Assembly (NCBI RefSeq): GCF_012726175.1
Contig: NZ_JAASAD010000014.1
Location: 62,001-126,000 of the forward strand
Direction of reading: 5' to 3'
Source of the DNA: Micromonospora sp. HNM0581
Lineage (GTDB): Bacteria; Actinomycetota; Actinomycetes; Mycobacteriales; Micromonosporaceae
DNA: 64,000 nucleotides
Every line of letters starts with the position of its first letter. Position 1 is the stretch's first letter. Positions 27,783-36,050 of this stretch are shown here, in pieces. The notes below the pieces were generated by a model, which saw nothing but the letters and a program-made list of their open reading frames with translations, was not told the origin of the DNA and searched no databases. The position numbers and the translations under genes were made by a program.

Positions 27783-28558
27783 CCGGGGTGGGGGCCGGTC
27801 ACGCCCACGTGCTGTACCGGGCCACCAACTCACCTGTGCACCGGCTGCCACCCGAGGTGAAGATCGCGGCGATGGTGGCGTTCACCATCGCCGTGGTGGC
27901 CACCCCCCGCGAGGCACTCTGGGCCTTCGGCGTGTACGCCCTGCTGGTCGCGGTCGTCGCGGCACTGGCCCGGGTGAACGCCCGCTGGCTGCTGCTGCGC
28001 TCGACGATCGAGCTGCCGTTCGTGCTGTTCGCCGTCGCCCTACCGTTCCTCGGCGCGGGCGAGCGGGTGGAGCTGGCCGGACTGCACCTGTCAGTCGACG
28101 GCCTCTACGGGGCGTGGAACATCATCGCCAAGGGCACCCTCGGTGTCTGGGCGTCGCTGCTGCTGGCCGCGACCACCAGCACCCGGGACCTGATCGTGGG
28201 GCTGGACCGGCTACGTTGCCCGCAGATCCTCACCCAGATCGCCACCTTCATGCTGCGCTACCTCGACGTCCTGGTGGGCGAGACCCGGCGGATGCGTCTC
28301 GCCCGGATCTCCCGGGGCGACGATCCACGGTTCGTGTGGCAGCTGCGCGGTTTCGCCGCCGGCATCGGGGCGCTGTTCCTGCGCGCCTTCGAGCGAGGTG
28401 AGCGGGTCTACCTGGCGATGTTGTCGCGCGGCTACACGGGTCGGATGCCGACGGTGTGGCAGGGCAGTGCGACGGCGACGACCGGGCAGTGGCTGATCGC
28501 GGCCACCGTACCGGTCCTGGCGGGCACCGTCGCCGCCACGGCCGTCGCCCTGACATGA
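27779..28558 (+). CDS. cbiQ: ECF transporter transmembrane component CbiQ/NikQ
   Basis: T component that couples the ATPase to CbiM. The 259-residue membrane protein begins with the family pattern SPVHRLPPEVKIAAMVAFT and carries the two Ala-Arg-Gly type coupling motifs as ARISRGDDPR and LSRGYTGRMP. It has five to six helices. ATG 27779 overlaps the cbiN stop; cbiO follows 7 bases later. Confidence 0.9.
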   Translation: MTGVGAGHAHVLYRATNSPVHRLPPEVKIAAMVAFTIAVVATPREALWAFGVYALLVAVVAALARVNARWLLLRSTIELPFVLFAVALPFLGAGERVELAGLHLSVDGLYGAWNIIAKGTLGVWASLLLAATTSTRDLIVGLDRLRCPQILTQIATFMLRYLDVLVGETRRMRLARISRGDDPRFVWQLRGFAAGIGALFLRAFERGERVYLAMLSRGYTGRMPTVWQGSATATTGQWLIAATVPVLAGTVAATAVALT

Positions 28559-28565
28559 TCGAAGC

Positions 28566-29336
28566 GTGCAGCCCACCCCACCGAGCCTGGACGTCCGTGG
28601 CGTCCGGTACACCTACCCCGATGGTCACGTCGCGCTGCACGGTGTCGACCTCAGCGTGGGACGCGGCGAACGGGTGGCGCTGCTCGGCCCCAACGGAGCC
28701 GGCAAGACCACGCTGGTGCTGCACCTCAACGGCATTCTGGTGCCCACCGAGGGTCAGATCACGGTCGGTGGACTGACGATCGGCCCGGACCGGGCGACGC
28801 TCGCGGAGATCCGCCGCCGGGTAGGCATCGTCTTCCAGGATCCGGACGACCAGCTGTTCCTGCCCACCGTGGCCGAGGACGTGGCGTTCGGACCGGCCAA
28901 CCTGGGGTTGCGCGGGCCGGAACTGGCTGCCCGGGTGGACGAGGCGCTGGGCGCGGTGGGCATGTCCGAGCACCGCGACCGCACCCCGCACCACCTTTCC
29001 TTCGGGCAGCGCCGCCGGGTGGCGGTGGCCACCGTGCTGGCGATGCGCCCGGAGATCCTGGTGCTCGACGAGCCGTCGTCGAACCTCGACCCGGCGGCGC
29101 GGCGGGAACTGGCCGGCATCCTGCGCTCCCTGCCGGTGACCCTGCTGATGGTCACCCACGACCTGCCGTACGCCTACGAACTCTGTGACCGGTCGGTCAT
29201 CCTCGACAGCGGGCGGATCGTGGCCGACAGGCCGACATCCGTCCTGCTGGACGACGAGGAACTACTCGCCCGGCACCGCCTCGAACTGCCCTATCCGTTC
29301 CGTCCCACGCCCGGACGCACGCCGGTCAGTGAGTAG
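28566..29336 (+). CDS. cbiO: ECF transporter ATPase CbiO/NikO
   Basis: Energy-coupling ATPase of 256 residues. Walker A is GPNGAGKT (41-48), the Q-loop is VFQDPDDQLFLPTV, the signature is LSFGQ as in ECF ATPases rather than LSGGQ, Walker B is EILVLDEPSSNLD, and the switch His is VTHDL. The GTG start follows cbiQ by 7 bases, completing a cbiMNQO operon. Nickel rather than cobalt is suggested only by the upstream Nur-like repeat. Confidence 0.93.
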   Translation: MQPTPPSLDVRGVRYTYPDGHVALHGVDLSVGRGERVALLGPNGAGKTTLVLHLNGILVPTEGQITVGGLTIGPDRATLAEIRRRVGIVFQDPDDQLFLPTVAEDVAFGPANLGLRGPELAARVDEALGAVGMSEHRDRTPHHLSFGQRRRVAVATVLAMRPEILVLDEPSSNLDPAARRELAGILRSLPVTLLMVTHDLPYAYELCDRSVILDSGRIVADRPTSVLLDDEELLARHRLELPYPFRPTPGRTPVSE

Positions 29337-30447
29337 CGGCCGACGCCGTGGGCGCGTGCCGGCCGGCGGCGTGCAGGCGCAGCAGCGCGGCGGCCAGCGC
29401 ACCGGCGCCTGCCACCAGCACGAGGGCGACGAGCACCCGGGCGGTCGTGGGGGGCCACGGCTGCGGAAGTACCGCCCGGGTGAACCCGGCGACGTTCGTC
29501 ACCCCGGCGAACAACGCCAGGCAGGTCCCGGCGAGCGCGACCAGGAAGTCGGTGTGCGCACGGTGCGACGGTGCAGTCTCACCGGCGCTACCGTGGTCGT
29601 GGTCGCCGGTCGCTGCCCTGGCACCGGCGGCGATCGCGCCCAGGCCGGTCAGCGCGGCCCACACCGGACCGGTGAGCAGACCGCCCAGGACGCCACCCAC
29701 CCCCTGCGCACCGGCATCGAGTGTCCGTCCGAGGGCGAGCGTGACCGCTGCGGCCCCGCCGACGATCAGCAGCCCACCGAGGGCCACCGGCACCCGCCGG
29801 CCGGGACCTGAGGCCGCCGGCAGCACCCCGAGTGCACCGACGGCCAGCGCACCGACGGTGGCCACCACCCACCAGGCGTACGGGTCCGGTGGCGGAACCC
29901 AGTGCAGAGTGCCGTGGATCTCCATTGGCCCGTCCGCGCCGCGCAGGGGCACCACCCAGTCGCGTACCTGGTGCTCGCGGTCGGGGGCGACGCGGACCTG
30001 GGCGGGCGGTTCCGCCTCGCGCCACAGGGCCCGCTGGTCGTGCCAACGGGCCGTGGTTTCGTCGTCGACGCGATGCCAGCGTGGCTCAGCAGCCGGGTCG
30101 GCCTCGGCCGGCAGGGCCGTGTCACCGATGATCGTGCGGTTCAGGTACGTCGCCGGCGAGCGGGAATTCTCGTATACCCCGTCCGGTCCGATCCGCAGGT
30201 ACGGCTCACCCGAGTAGCCCATCACCTCGACCGGCGTGTCGCCGGTGTTCGTCAGTTCCAGCCGGGCACCCGCCTCGATCACCCGTACCCGCAGGGCGGC
30301 GTCAGCCCCGGTGACCTCGGTGACGGCCACCCGGTAGTCCGTACCGTCCGGCGCGTCCGCGCCATGGGCCAGGGCGGGGGCGGCGGTTGCGAGGAGCGCG
30401 GTGACCGTGGCGGCGAGCAGCAGCCCGACCCGGCGGAGCTGGGTCAC
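29326..30447 (-). CDS. Membrane protein of the copper-associated operon
   Basis: A 373-residue exported membrane protein of no named family that I recognise. Residues 1-27 are a signal peptide ending ALAHG, followed by an outside domain of about 170 residues containing TNTGDTPVEVMGYSGEPYLRIGPDGVYENSRS in part (for example VMGYSGEPYLRIG). The C-terminal 180 residues hold about six helices with a His-rich loop (GDHDHGSAG). GTG 30447 overlaps the DsbA-like gene stop by GTGA. It is the last gene of the sigma-MauE-DsbA operon and converges with cbiO by 11 bases. A link to copper is inferred from its neighbours. Confidence 0.7.
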   Translation of the reverse strand: MTQLRRVGLLLAATVTALLATAAPALAHGADAPDGTDYRVAVTEVTGADAALRVRVIEAGARLELTNTGDTPVEVMGYSGEPYLRIGPDGVYENSRSPATYLNRTIIGDTALPAEADPAAEPRWHRVDDETTARWHDQRALWREAEPPAQVRVAPDREHQVRDWVVPLRGADGPMEIHGTLHWVPPPDPYAWWVVATVGALAVGALGVLPAASGPGRRVPVALGGLLIVGGAAAVTLALGRTLDAGAQGVGGVLGGLLTGPVWAALTGLGAIAAGARAATGDHDHGSAGETAPSHRAHTDFLVALAGTCLALFAGVTNVAGFTRAVLPQPWPPTTARVLVALVLVAGAGALAAALLRLHAAGRHAPTASAATH

Positions 30448-31160
30448 CGGCCGGCCGCCTCCACCGCCGCCGTGATGTTCTCCGGCGTCCATTCCCGCAC
30501 CTGCTCGCCGTCGACCAGAACTGTCGGCGTACCGGAGACGTTGGCGCGGCTCGCCTCGGCGGTCACGTGTTCCGTCCACGGGCGGTACTTCCCGTCCCGG
30601 ACGCAACTGCCGAACGCGTCGCGGTCCAGCCCTGCCTCGACTCCGATGTCAATCAACTCGTCGTCGCTGAGGCCGGCGCCGCCCTCCGGGGGTTGCCGCT
30701 CGAACAGCGCCTTGCTGAACTCGGCGAACGTGTCGCCCTCTGCGGCGCAACCGGAGGCAGCCGAGGCTCGGGTCGAGTATTCGGTGCTGGAGTAGCGGTC
30801 GAGGTAGGCCACGGGGTGGTACACCACCCGCACCTTGCCGTCGGTGATCAACTGCTCGATGGTGGCGCCGCTGGTCTGCTCGAACTGTCTGCAGGCCGGG
30901 CAGATGTAGTCCTCGTAGATGTCGACGGTCACCGGCCCGGATCCGACCACGATGCCGGTGCCCGTTTCGTTGGCTCCCGGCGGCGGGGTGAACTCGTCGG
31001 ACCCCTGGCTCGACCAGACACTCCAGCCGATCAGGCCGGCGACGATCAGCACCAGCACCGCACCCAGGGAGATCCACAGGGTCCGTTTGCGGCGCCGTTC
31101 CCGGGCCAGCTGTTCCCGGACCACCCGGGCCGCGTCCTTGCGTCCCTTGCGACTACTCAT
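30444..31160 (-). CDS. DsbA-family membrane-anchored thiol-disulfide oxidoreductase
   Basis: A 238-residue protein with a basic N-terminus, one anchor helix (about 28-50) and an outside thioredoxin-fold domain. The redox pair is C87-P-A-C90 in EDYICPACRQFE, with the cis-Pro loop SGTPTVLVDG near the C-terminus. It likely handles disulfides or delivers electrons outside the membrane, with MauE as partner. Its ATG overlaps the end of the mauE-like gene (8 bases). Confidence 0.88.
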   Translation of the reverse strand: MSSRKGRKDAARVVREQLARERRRKRTLWISLGAVLVLIVAGLIGWSVWSSQGSDEFTPPPGANETGTGIVVGSGPVTVDIYEDYICPACRQFEQTSGATIEQLITDGKVRVVYHPVAYLDRYSSTEYSTRASAASGCAAEGDTFAEFSKALFERQPPEGGAGLSDDELIDIGVEAGLDRDAFGSCVRDGKYRPWTEHVTAEASRANVSGTPTVLVDGEQVREWTPENITAAVEAAGR

Positions 31161-31650
31161 TGTCGTCCTCCACCGGTTCGCCCGTCAGCGCGCCGTCGGC
31201 GGAGACGGCGGTGCGGGGCCAGATCAGCAGGAACCCGGCCAACGCCAGGAAGCCGATGTCCCGGAGGATCTCCGGGAGATAGCTGGGGTTCTCCCCGGCA
31301 GGCAACTCGCCGCCCACCCCGAAACAGCCACAGTCGATGGTCAGCCCGCGCGACCAGGCCGAGACGATGCCCGCGACGAAGACCAGCAGCAGGGCCGCGG
31401 ATACGCCGGCGGTCAGCCGGGTGGCCAGTCCGAGCAGCAGCAGCAGACCCAACGCCAGTTCGACGAAGGGCAGTGCCGCGCCGATCACCATCGCTACGTC
31501 GTAGGGCATGACCTGGTAGGCGTGCACCGCGCGACCGGAGGCGGCGAGGTCGCCGACCTTCGACCAGCCGGCCCACAGCCAGACGACAGCGAGGCCGAGC
31601 CGGACGGCGAGACCGAGCCAGGGGCGCCAGGCGCGCAGTTCGGTGTTCAC
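31153..31650 (-). CDS. MauE/DoxX-family membrane protein
   Basis: A four-helix membrane protein of 165 residues. VWLWAGWSKV in helix 1 and the outside Cys motif TIDCGCFG are typical of MauE-type proteins that work with thioredoxin-like partners. GTG 31650 overlaps the sigma gene stop by GTGA, and the DsbA-like gene overlaps its end. The two probably form an electron-relay pair across the membrane. Confidence 0.85.
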   Translation of the reverse strand: MNTELRAWRPWLGLAVRLGLAVVWLWAGWSKVGDLAASGRAVHAYQVMPYDVAMVIGAALPFVELALGLLLLLGLATRLTAGVSAALLLVFVAGIVSAWSRGLTIDCGCFGVGGELPAGENPSYLPEILRDIGFLALAGFLLIWPRTAVSADGALTGEPVEDDNE

Positions 31651-32279
31651 CCGGCCAACGCCTCACCTACCGCGTCGACGAGTTCGGCGCGGGCGCGCGC
31701 CACCCGGGAGCGGATGGTGCCGACCGGCACCCCTTCGACTGCGGCGGCCTCGGCGTATGACAGGCCGAGTAGCTGGGTCAGCACGAACGCCCCGCGCCGG
31801 TCGGCGGTCAGCCGGTGCACCAGGTCGGTCGCGCCGAGCTGACCGGCCGGGTCGGGGTACGGCAGGGCGGTGTGCGCGTGCGCGCTGAGACGCCGGTCGA
31901 GCCGCCGCTGTCGTACCACGGTGCGCAGGTGGTCGGCGCAGACCCGTCGGGCGATGCCGAACAACCAGGTGCGTGCGCTGGACCGGCCGGCGAATGCGGG
32001 CAGCGCGCGGAACGCCCGCAGGTAGGTCTCCTGGGTGAGATCGTCGGCGCTGTCCGGATCGACGAGCGCTGCGGCGTAACGCCACACCTCGGCCTGAGTG
32101 GCGCGCACGAACGCGGCCTGGGCGTTCGGGTCGCCGTCCCGCGCGGCCAGCGCCCACCCGGTGGTGGGGTCGGCGGCCGGCTCCGGCTCGCTGTACTGCG
32201 ACGTCCGAGCGCTCCGGCGGTCGGCGCGGCCCGTGCCGATGTCGGCGGTGGCGGGGGTGTCGCGCGGGGCGGGCATCAC
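31647..32279 (-). CDS. ECF sigma factor (SigC-like)
   Basis: Extracytoplasmic-function sigma factor of 210 residues. Region 2 includes DDLTQETYLRAFRALPAF and WLFGIARRVCADHLR; region 4 includes LLGLSYAEAAAVEGVPVGTIRSRVARAR. No anti-sigma gene is adjacent. The copper neighbours on both sides recall mycobacterial SigC, linked to copper supply, but that is an analogy. The GTG at 32279 lies 8 bases after TAACCT. It heads an operon with mauE, dsbA-like and a membrane protein. Confidence 0.88.
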   Translation of the reverse strand: MMPAPRDTPATADIGTGRADRRSARTSQYSEPEPAADPTTGWALAARDGDPNAQAAFVRATQAEVWRYAAALVDPDSADDLTQETYLRAFRALPAFAGRSSARTWLFGIARRVCADHLRTVVRQRRLDRRLSAHAHTALPYPDPAGQLGATDLVHRLTADRRGAFVLTQLLGLSYAEAAAVEGVPVGTIRSRVARARAELVDAVGEALAG

Positions 32280-32287
32280 GACAATCC

Positions 32288-32293
32288 AGGTTA
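32288..32293 (-). promoter_or_regulatory. -10 box of the ECF sigma operon
   Basis: TAACCT on the minus strand, 8 bases before GTG 32279. Confidence 0.4.
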
Positions 32294-32494
32294 CGCTGCG
32301 GTACGGCGCGTGGCAGGGTCCTTCGACCCTTCCATGGCGTGCACCACTCCTGGAACTTTCCCGGCGTTTCGGCCGACTATCAGCCCATGACTCCCGGTCC
32401 GGTCTCCGTGCGCCCGCGCCCGAACACCGGTAATCGTCGTCTTTCGATGGAGCTGGCTCGCCTGGAACCGGGGTCGTCGGAGACGATGGGCGTC

Positions 32495-34150
32495 ATGACT
32501 GCCGCCCATCGCCGCCGCTTCGCCCGGCTGGCCGCGACCGCAGGCCTGCTGGTCGCTGTCGTGGCGCTGCTGCTCGTCCCCGCCGGCCCGGCCAGTGCCC
32601 ACGCCGTCCTGTCGAGCAGCAGCCCCTCCGCCTCGTCCGTGGTGCCCGCCGCGCCGGCCGAGGTGGTGCTCACCTTCAGCGAGACGGTACGCAAGGTGCC
32701 GGACCGCATCCGGGTCATCGCACCGGACGGTTCCCGCGCGGACCAGGGCGAGCCCAACTTCGCCGGCAGCGTGGTCAACATCCCGGTCGATACCGGTCGC
32801 GGCAACGGCACCTACCTGGTCACCTACCGGGTGATCTCCGCGGACAGCCACCCGGTCTCCGGTGCGTTCACCTACTCCGTCGGGGCGCCCTCCGAGCCGC
32901 CGGTGGACAGCGGCGACGACGGCCGGGCCAACCCGGTGGTCGGCAACGCGGTGAAGGTCGCCAAATTCGCCGGCTACGCCGGACTGCTGCTGGTCGTCGG
33001 GCCGGCGCTGGTACTCGCCCTGCTCTGGCCGCGTCGACTGTCACGGCGCGGGCCGAGCCGATTGGCGTGGACCGGCCTCGGGCTGGTGGCGCTGGCCACG
33101 GTGGCGGCCGTCCTGCTCCAGGTGCCCTACACCAACGGCGGTGGACTGTTCGACATCACCGGCGACGGGTTGAGCCTGGCGCTCGGCAGCGCCTTCGGCG
33201 CCGCCCACCTGGTCAGACTCGGCCTACTGGCGGCGGTGGCGTTGCTGCTCCGGCCGTTGCTGACCGGTCCGGTGGGCCGTACTGATCTGATCATCCTGGG
33301 CGTGCTCGCGGTGGGCGCGCTGCTCACCTGGCCGATGGCCGGGCATCCCGCCGCCTCACCCGCCCCCGGAGTGTCGGTGGTCGTGGATGCGGTGCACCTG
33401 GGCGGCATGGCCGTCTGGCTGGGCGGGTTGGTGATGCTCGCCGTGTTCCTGCTTCCGCGGGCCGACGAGCGCGAGCTGGGCGCGATCCTGCCGATCTGGT
33501 CACGATGGGCGGCCCTGGCCGTCTCCGCGCTGCTGCTCGCCGGCACCGTCCAGGCGCTGATCGAGGTGGCGACTCCGGCGGCGCTCGTGAACACCACGTA
33601 CGGACGCCTGGTACTGGCCAAGATCGGGCTCTTCGTGATCGTCATAGCGGTGGCCGCGTACTCACGTCACCTGGTACGCACCCGCGTCGCGGCCAGCCGA
33701 CCGGCACCGGTACGCCGGGCGATCTGGGTGGAGCTGGCGGTCACCGCGATCGTGCTCGGGGTGTCGGCCGTGCTGGTGCAGACCACCCCCGCCCGCAGCG
33801 TGGCGACCGACGTGAGCGCCTCCGACAGCGGATACTTCAGCACCACCGCGACCAGTTCGCTCTACTCCATGCAGATCGAGGTGACCCCGGCCCGGCGCGG
33901 CAACAACTCGGTGCACCTGTACGCGTACACGCTGGAGAACCAGCCGCTGCCGATCGTCGAATGGCAGGTCACCGTGGCCCTTCCGGACGCCGGAATCGAG
34001 CCGATCCAGGTGCCCCTGCTGCCGCTCACCGACAACCACGCCACCGGGGAGATCAGCCTTCCCTCGGCCGGAGAGTGGGAACTGCGGGTCACCGCCCGTA
34101 CCACAGAGATCGACCAGGCCACGGTGACCGCCACCGTGCCCGTCCGATAG
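32495..34150 (+). CDS. CopC-CopD fusion copper protein
   Basis: A 551-residue fusion. A signal peptide ends at about Ala35, so the mature protein begins with His36 (HAVLSSSSPS), the N-terminal copper ligand of CopC; a further His lies in SADSHPVSGAF. The CopC beta-sandwich spans about 36-130. The CopD part has about eight helices with the family motifs VVDAVHLGGMAVWLGG and NTTYGRLVLAKIG. A C-terminal outside domain of about 120 residues follows. It imports or senses copper at the membrane. ATG 32495 or ATG 32486 may be used. YcnI follows 13 bases later. Confidence 0.9.
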   Translation: MTAAHRRRFARLAATAGLLVAVVALLLVPAGPASAHAVLSSSSPSASSVVPAAPAEVVLTFSETVRKVPDRIRVIAPDGSRADQGEPNFAGSVVNIPVDTGRGNGTYLVTYRVISADSHPVSGAFTYSVGAPSEPPVDSGDDGRANPVVGNAVKVAKFAGYAGLLLVVGPALVLALLWPRRLSRRGPSRLAWTGLGLVALATVAAVLLQVPYTNGGGLFDITGDGLSLALGSAFGAAHLVRLGLLAAVALLLRPLLTGPVGRTDLIILGVLAVGALLTWPMAGHPAASPAPGVSVVVDAVHLGGMAVWLGGLVMLAVFLLPRADERELGAILPIWSRWAALAVSALLLAGTVQALIEVATPAALVNTTYGRLVLAKIGLFVIVIAVAAYSRHLVRTRVAASRPAPVRRAIWVELAVTAIVLGVSAVLVQTTPARSVATDVSASDSGYFSTTATSSLYSMQIEVTPARRGNNSVHLYAYTLENQPLPIVEWQVTVALPDAGIEPIQVPLLPLTDNHATGEISLPSAGEWELRVTARTTEIDQATVTATVPVR

Positions 34151-34163
34151 AGAGGTTCCACCG

Positions 34164-34928
34164 ATGCTCCGTCACCGGCGTTTCGCCGCCACCGCCACCG
34201 CACTGACCCTCGGCGCGGTCGCCGCCGCCGTGTTCGGCTTCGTGAACCCGGCGTCCGCGCACGTCACGGTCAACCCGAGCGAGGCGAGGCAGGGCGACTA
34301 CGGTCGGTTCGCGTTCCGGGCCCCCAACGAGAGCGACACCGCGTCCACCACCAAGCTGGAGATCTTCCTGCCGGAGAACGCACCGGTCGGCTCGGTACTG
34401 ACCATGCCGGTGCCCGGCTGGACGGTGGCTGTGGAGAAGCGGCAGGTCGACCCGCCGGTGCTGGTGCACGGTGCGGAGATGACCGAGGTGGTCGCCAAGA
34501 TCACCTGGACGGCGGATGCGGGAGCTGCCATCGCCCCCGGTACCTTCCAGGAGTTCCCGGTGACCATGGGCCCGCTTCCCGAGGTGGACCAGGTCGTCTT
34601 CAAGGCGTTGCAGACCTACTCCGACGGCGTCGTGGTGCGCTGGATCGACGAGCCGCAGGCCGGTGGCGAGGAGATGGCTGCCCCGGCGCCGGTGCTCACT
34701 CTCACTGCCGCTGGTGGCGACGCGCCGACGGCGCCAGCAGACCCGCCAGCCTCGGCACCGGCCGACGAGACCGACGACGAGGACGGCGACGCAACTGCTG
34801 TGGGCCTCGGCGTCGCCGGAATGGTCACCGGGCTCGGTGGACTGGTGCTCGGCGGGCTGGCGTTCGCCCGTACCCGGCGATCCGGCGGCGGGGAGCCCGG
34901 CGACAAGGCGGCCACCGAGACCTCCTGA
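34164..34928 (+). CDS. YcnI/DUF1775-family copper-binding protein
   Basis: A 254-residue exported protein. Its signal peptide ends at Ala32, giving mature His33 (HVTVNPSEARQGDYGRFAF), the copper-binding N-terminus of YcnI proteins. PNESDTASTTKLEIFLPE is the conserved first strand region, and a Trp follows in VPGWTVAVEK. A Pro/Asp-rich linker and one C-terminal helix anchor it. GAGAGG precedes the ATG. It is co-transcribed with copCD and ends at a strong hairpin. Confidence 0.92.
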   Translation: MLRHRRFAATATALTLGAVAAAVFGFVNPASAHVTVNPSEARQGDYGRFAFRAPNESDTASTTKLEIFLPENAPVGSVLTMPVPGWTVAVEKRQVDPPVLVHGAEMTEVVAKITWTADAGAAIAPGTFQEFPVTMGPLPEVDQVVFKALQTYSDGVVVRWIDEPQAGGEEMAAPAPVLTLTAAGGDAPTAPADPPASAPADETDDEDGDATAVGLGVAGMVTGLGGLVLGGLAFARTRRSGGGEPGDKAATETS

Positions 34929-34942
34929 GCCGCACAGCATCG

Positions 34943-34978
34943 CAGGCCCGCCGGGTGATTCCGGCGGGCCTGCCCGCT
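34943..34978 (+). terminator. Terminator after ycnI
   Basis: Perfect 12-base arms (34943-34954 and 34961-34972) around a 6-base loop, followed by a short T-stretch. Confidence 0.8.
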
Positions 34979-35068
34979 TTCGGCGTCGGTGCCGTGGATA
35001 TCCGCTGGTCGGCGGGTCGGTGTAGGTAAGGTCGGCCGGGTGTCTGGCTACAGAGGGGAACAGGGCGC

Positions 35069-35995
35069 ATGCGTTTCGTGTGGACGCTTACCGGAATGCT
35101 GCTGCTGACCGTCGGCACGACCGCGCTGCTCGGCGCGGCCCTACTCGGTCTGCTGACCGGTCACGCCGATCCCGACGGGGCGTTCACCGCCCGGTTCGAG
35201 ACAGTGCAGACCCCCGGCCACGCGGTGGTGGTGACCGACCTCGACGCACTGGTCCGGCGGGAGGTGCCGTTCGCCCGGGGTGGGCAGGCCCGGCTGCGGT
35301 TGGAGGCGAACACTCCCGACGGGCCCGCCTTCGTCGGGTTGGCCCCGGCCGAGGAGGTGCAGCGGTGGCTGGCTGACGCGCCGCACGCGGCGGTCCTACG
35401 GATGTCGCTGACCCGGGGGCCGCTGCCGGTCCGACTGGAACAGGAGACCCCGGCGGCCGGGCCACCGCCCACCGTCCCGGCCACACCCGTCGCGCAGACG
35501 TTCTGGGTACGCGCCGGCTACGGGGTGCTCGAGTGGAATCCGGGCGACCTCGCAGGGCGGCGGTTGACCCTGGTGATGGCGCGACCCGACGGCGGGCCGG
35601 GGGTGACCCTCGACCTGCGCGCGGAACTACGGGCCGGCTGGATCGCCCCGGCAACCTGGGGCTCGCTCGCCGGCGGGACACTGCTGGTCATCCTCGCCGC
35701 TCTGGTGCTGCTACGACCGGTCCGCCCGCGTGAGGTGGTCATCGTGGTCGAGCCGGACCAGGTGCCGGTGCTCGCCGGCCGACTCGGGATCAGCTCGCTC
35801 ACCGGCCTTGGTGCTCCGGCGCCGCCCGGCCCCCGCCGACGGCCCGACCGCCAACTCGTCCCGGCGGTCGCCGCCGTGCCGACCGCCACGAGCCGACCAG
35901 CCATCGGCCCCGTGCCACGCCCGGCCACTCTCGCCGAACTCCCCGACCCCGCCACCCCCGACCATCGCCTCCGCCCCCCGTCCCCACCCCCCTAA
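35069..35995 (+). CDS. Membrane protein of unknown function
   Basis: I do not recognise this 308-residue protein. It has an N-terminal helix (about 5-30), an outside beta-rich domain of about 170 residues, a second helix (about 196-217), and a cytoplasmic tail rich in Pro and Arg. The fold resembles actinomycete proteins that sense or scaffold at the membrane, but no motif supports a function. A GAGGGGA site precedes the ATG. It stands alone and converges with the GT87 gene. Confidence 0.7.
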   Translation: MRFVWTLTGMLLLTVGTTALLGAALLGLLTGHADPDGAFTARFETVQTPGHAVVVTDLDALVRREVPFARGGQARLRLEANTPDGPAFVGLAPAEEVQRWLADAPHAAVLRMSLTRGPLPVRLEQETPAAGPPPTVPATPVAQTFWVRAGYGVLEWNPGDLAGRRLTLVMARPDGGPGVTLDLRAELRAGWIAPATWGSLAGGTLLVILAALVLLRPVRPREVVIVVEPDQVPVLAGRLGISSLTGLGAPAPPGPRRRPDRQLVPAVAAVPTATSRPAIGPVPRPATLAELPDPATPDHRLRPPSPPP

Positions 35996-36050
35996 CCCCA
36001 CTCGCCGCGGGAAGGGTGGTGGCGCTCGGTGCTGGTGGTGCGGGGGTTGG

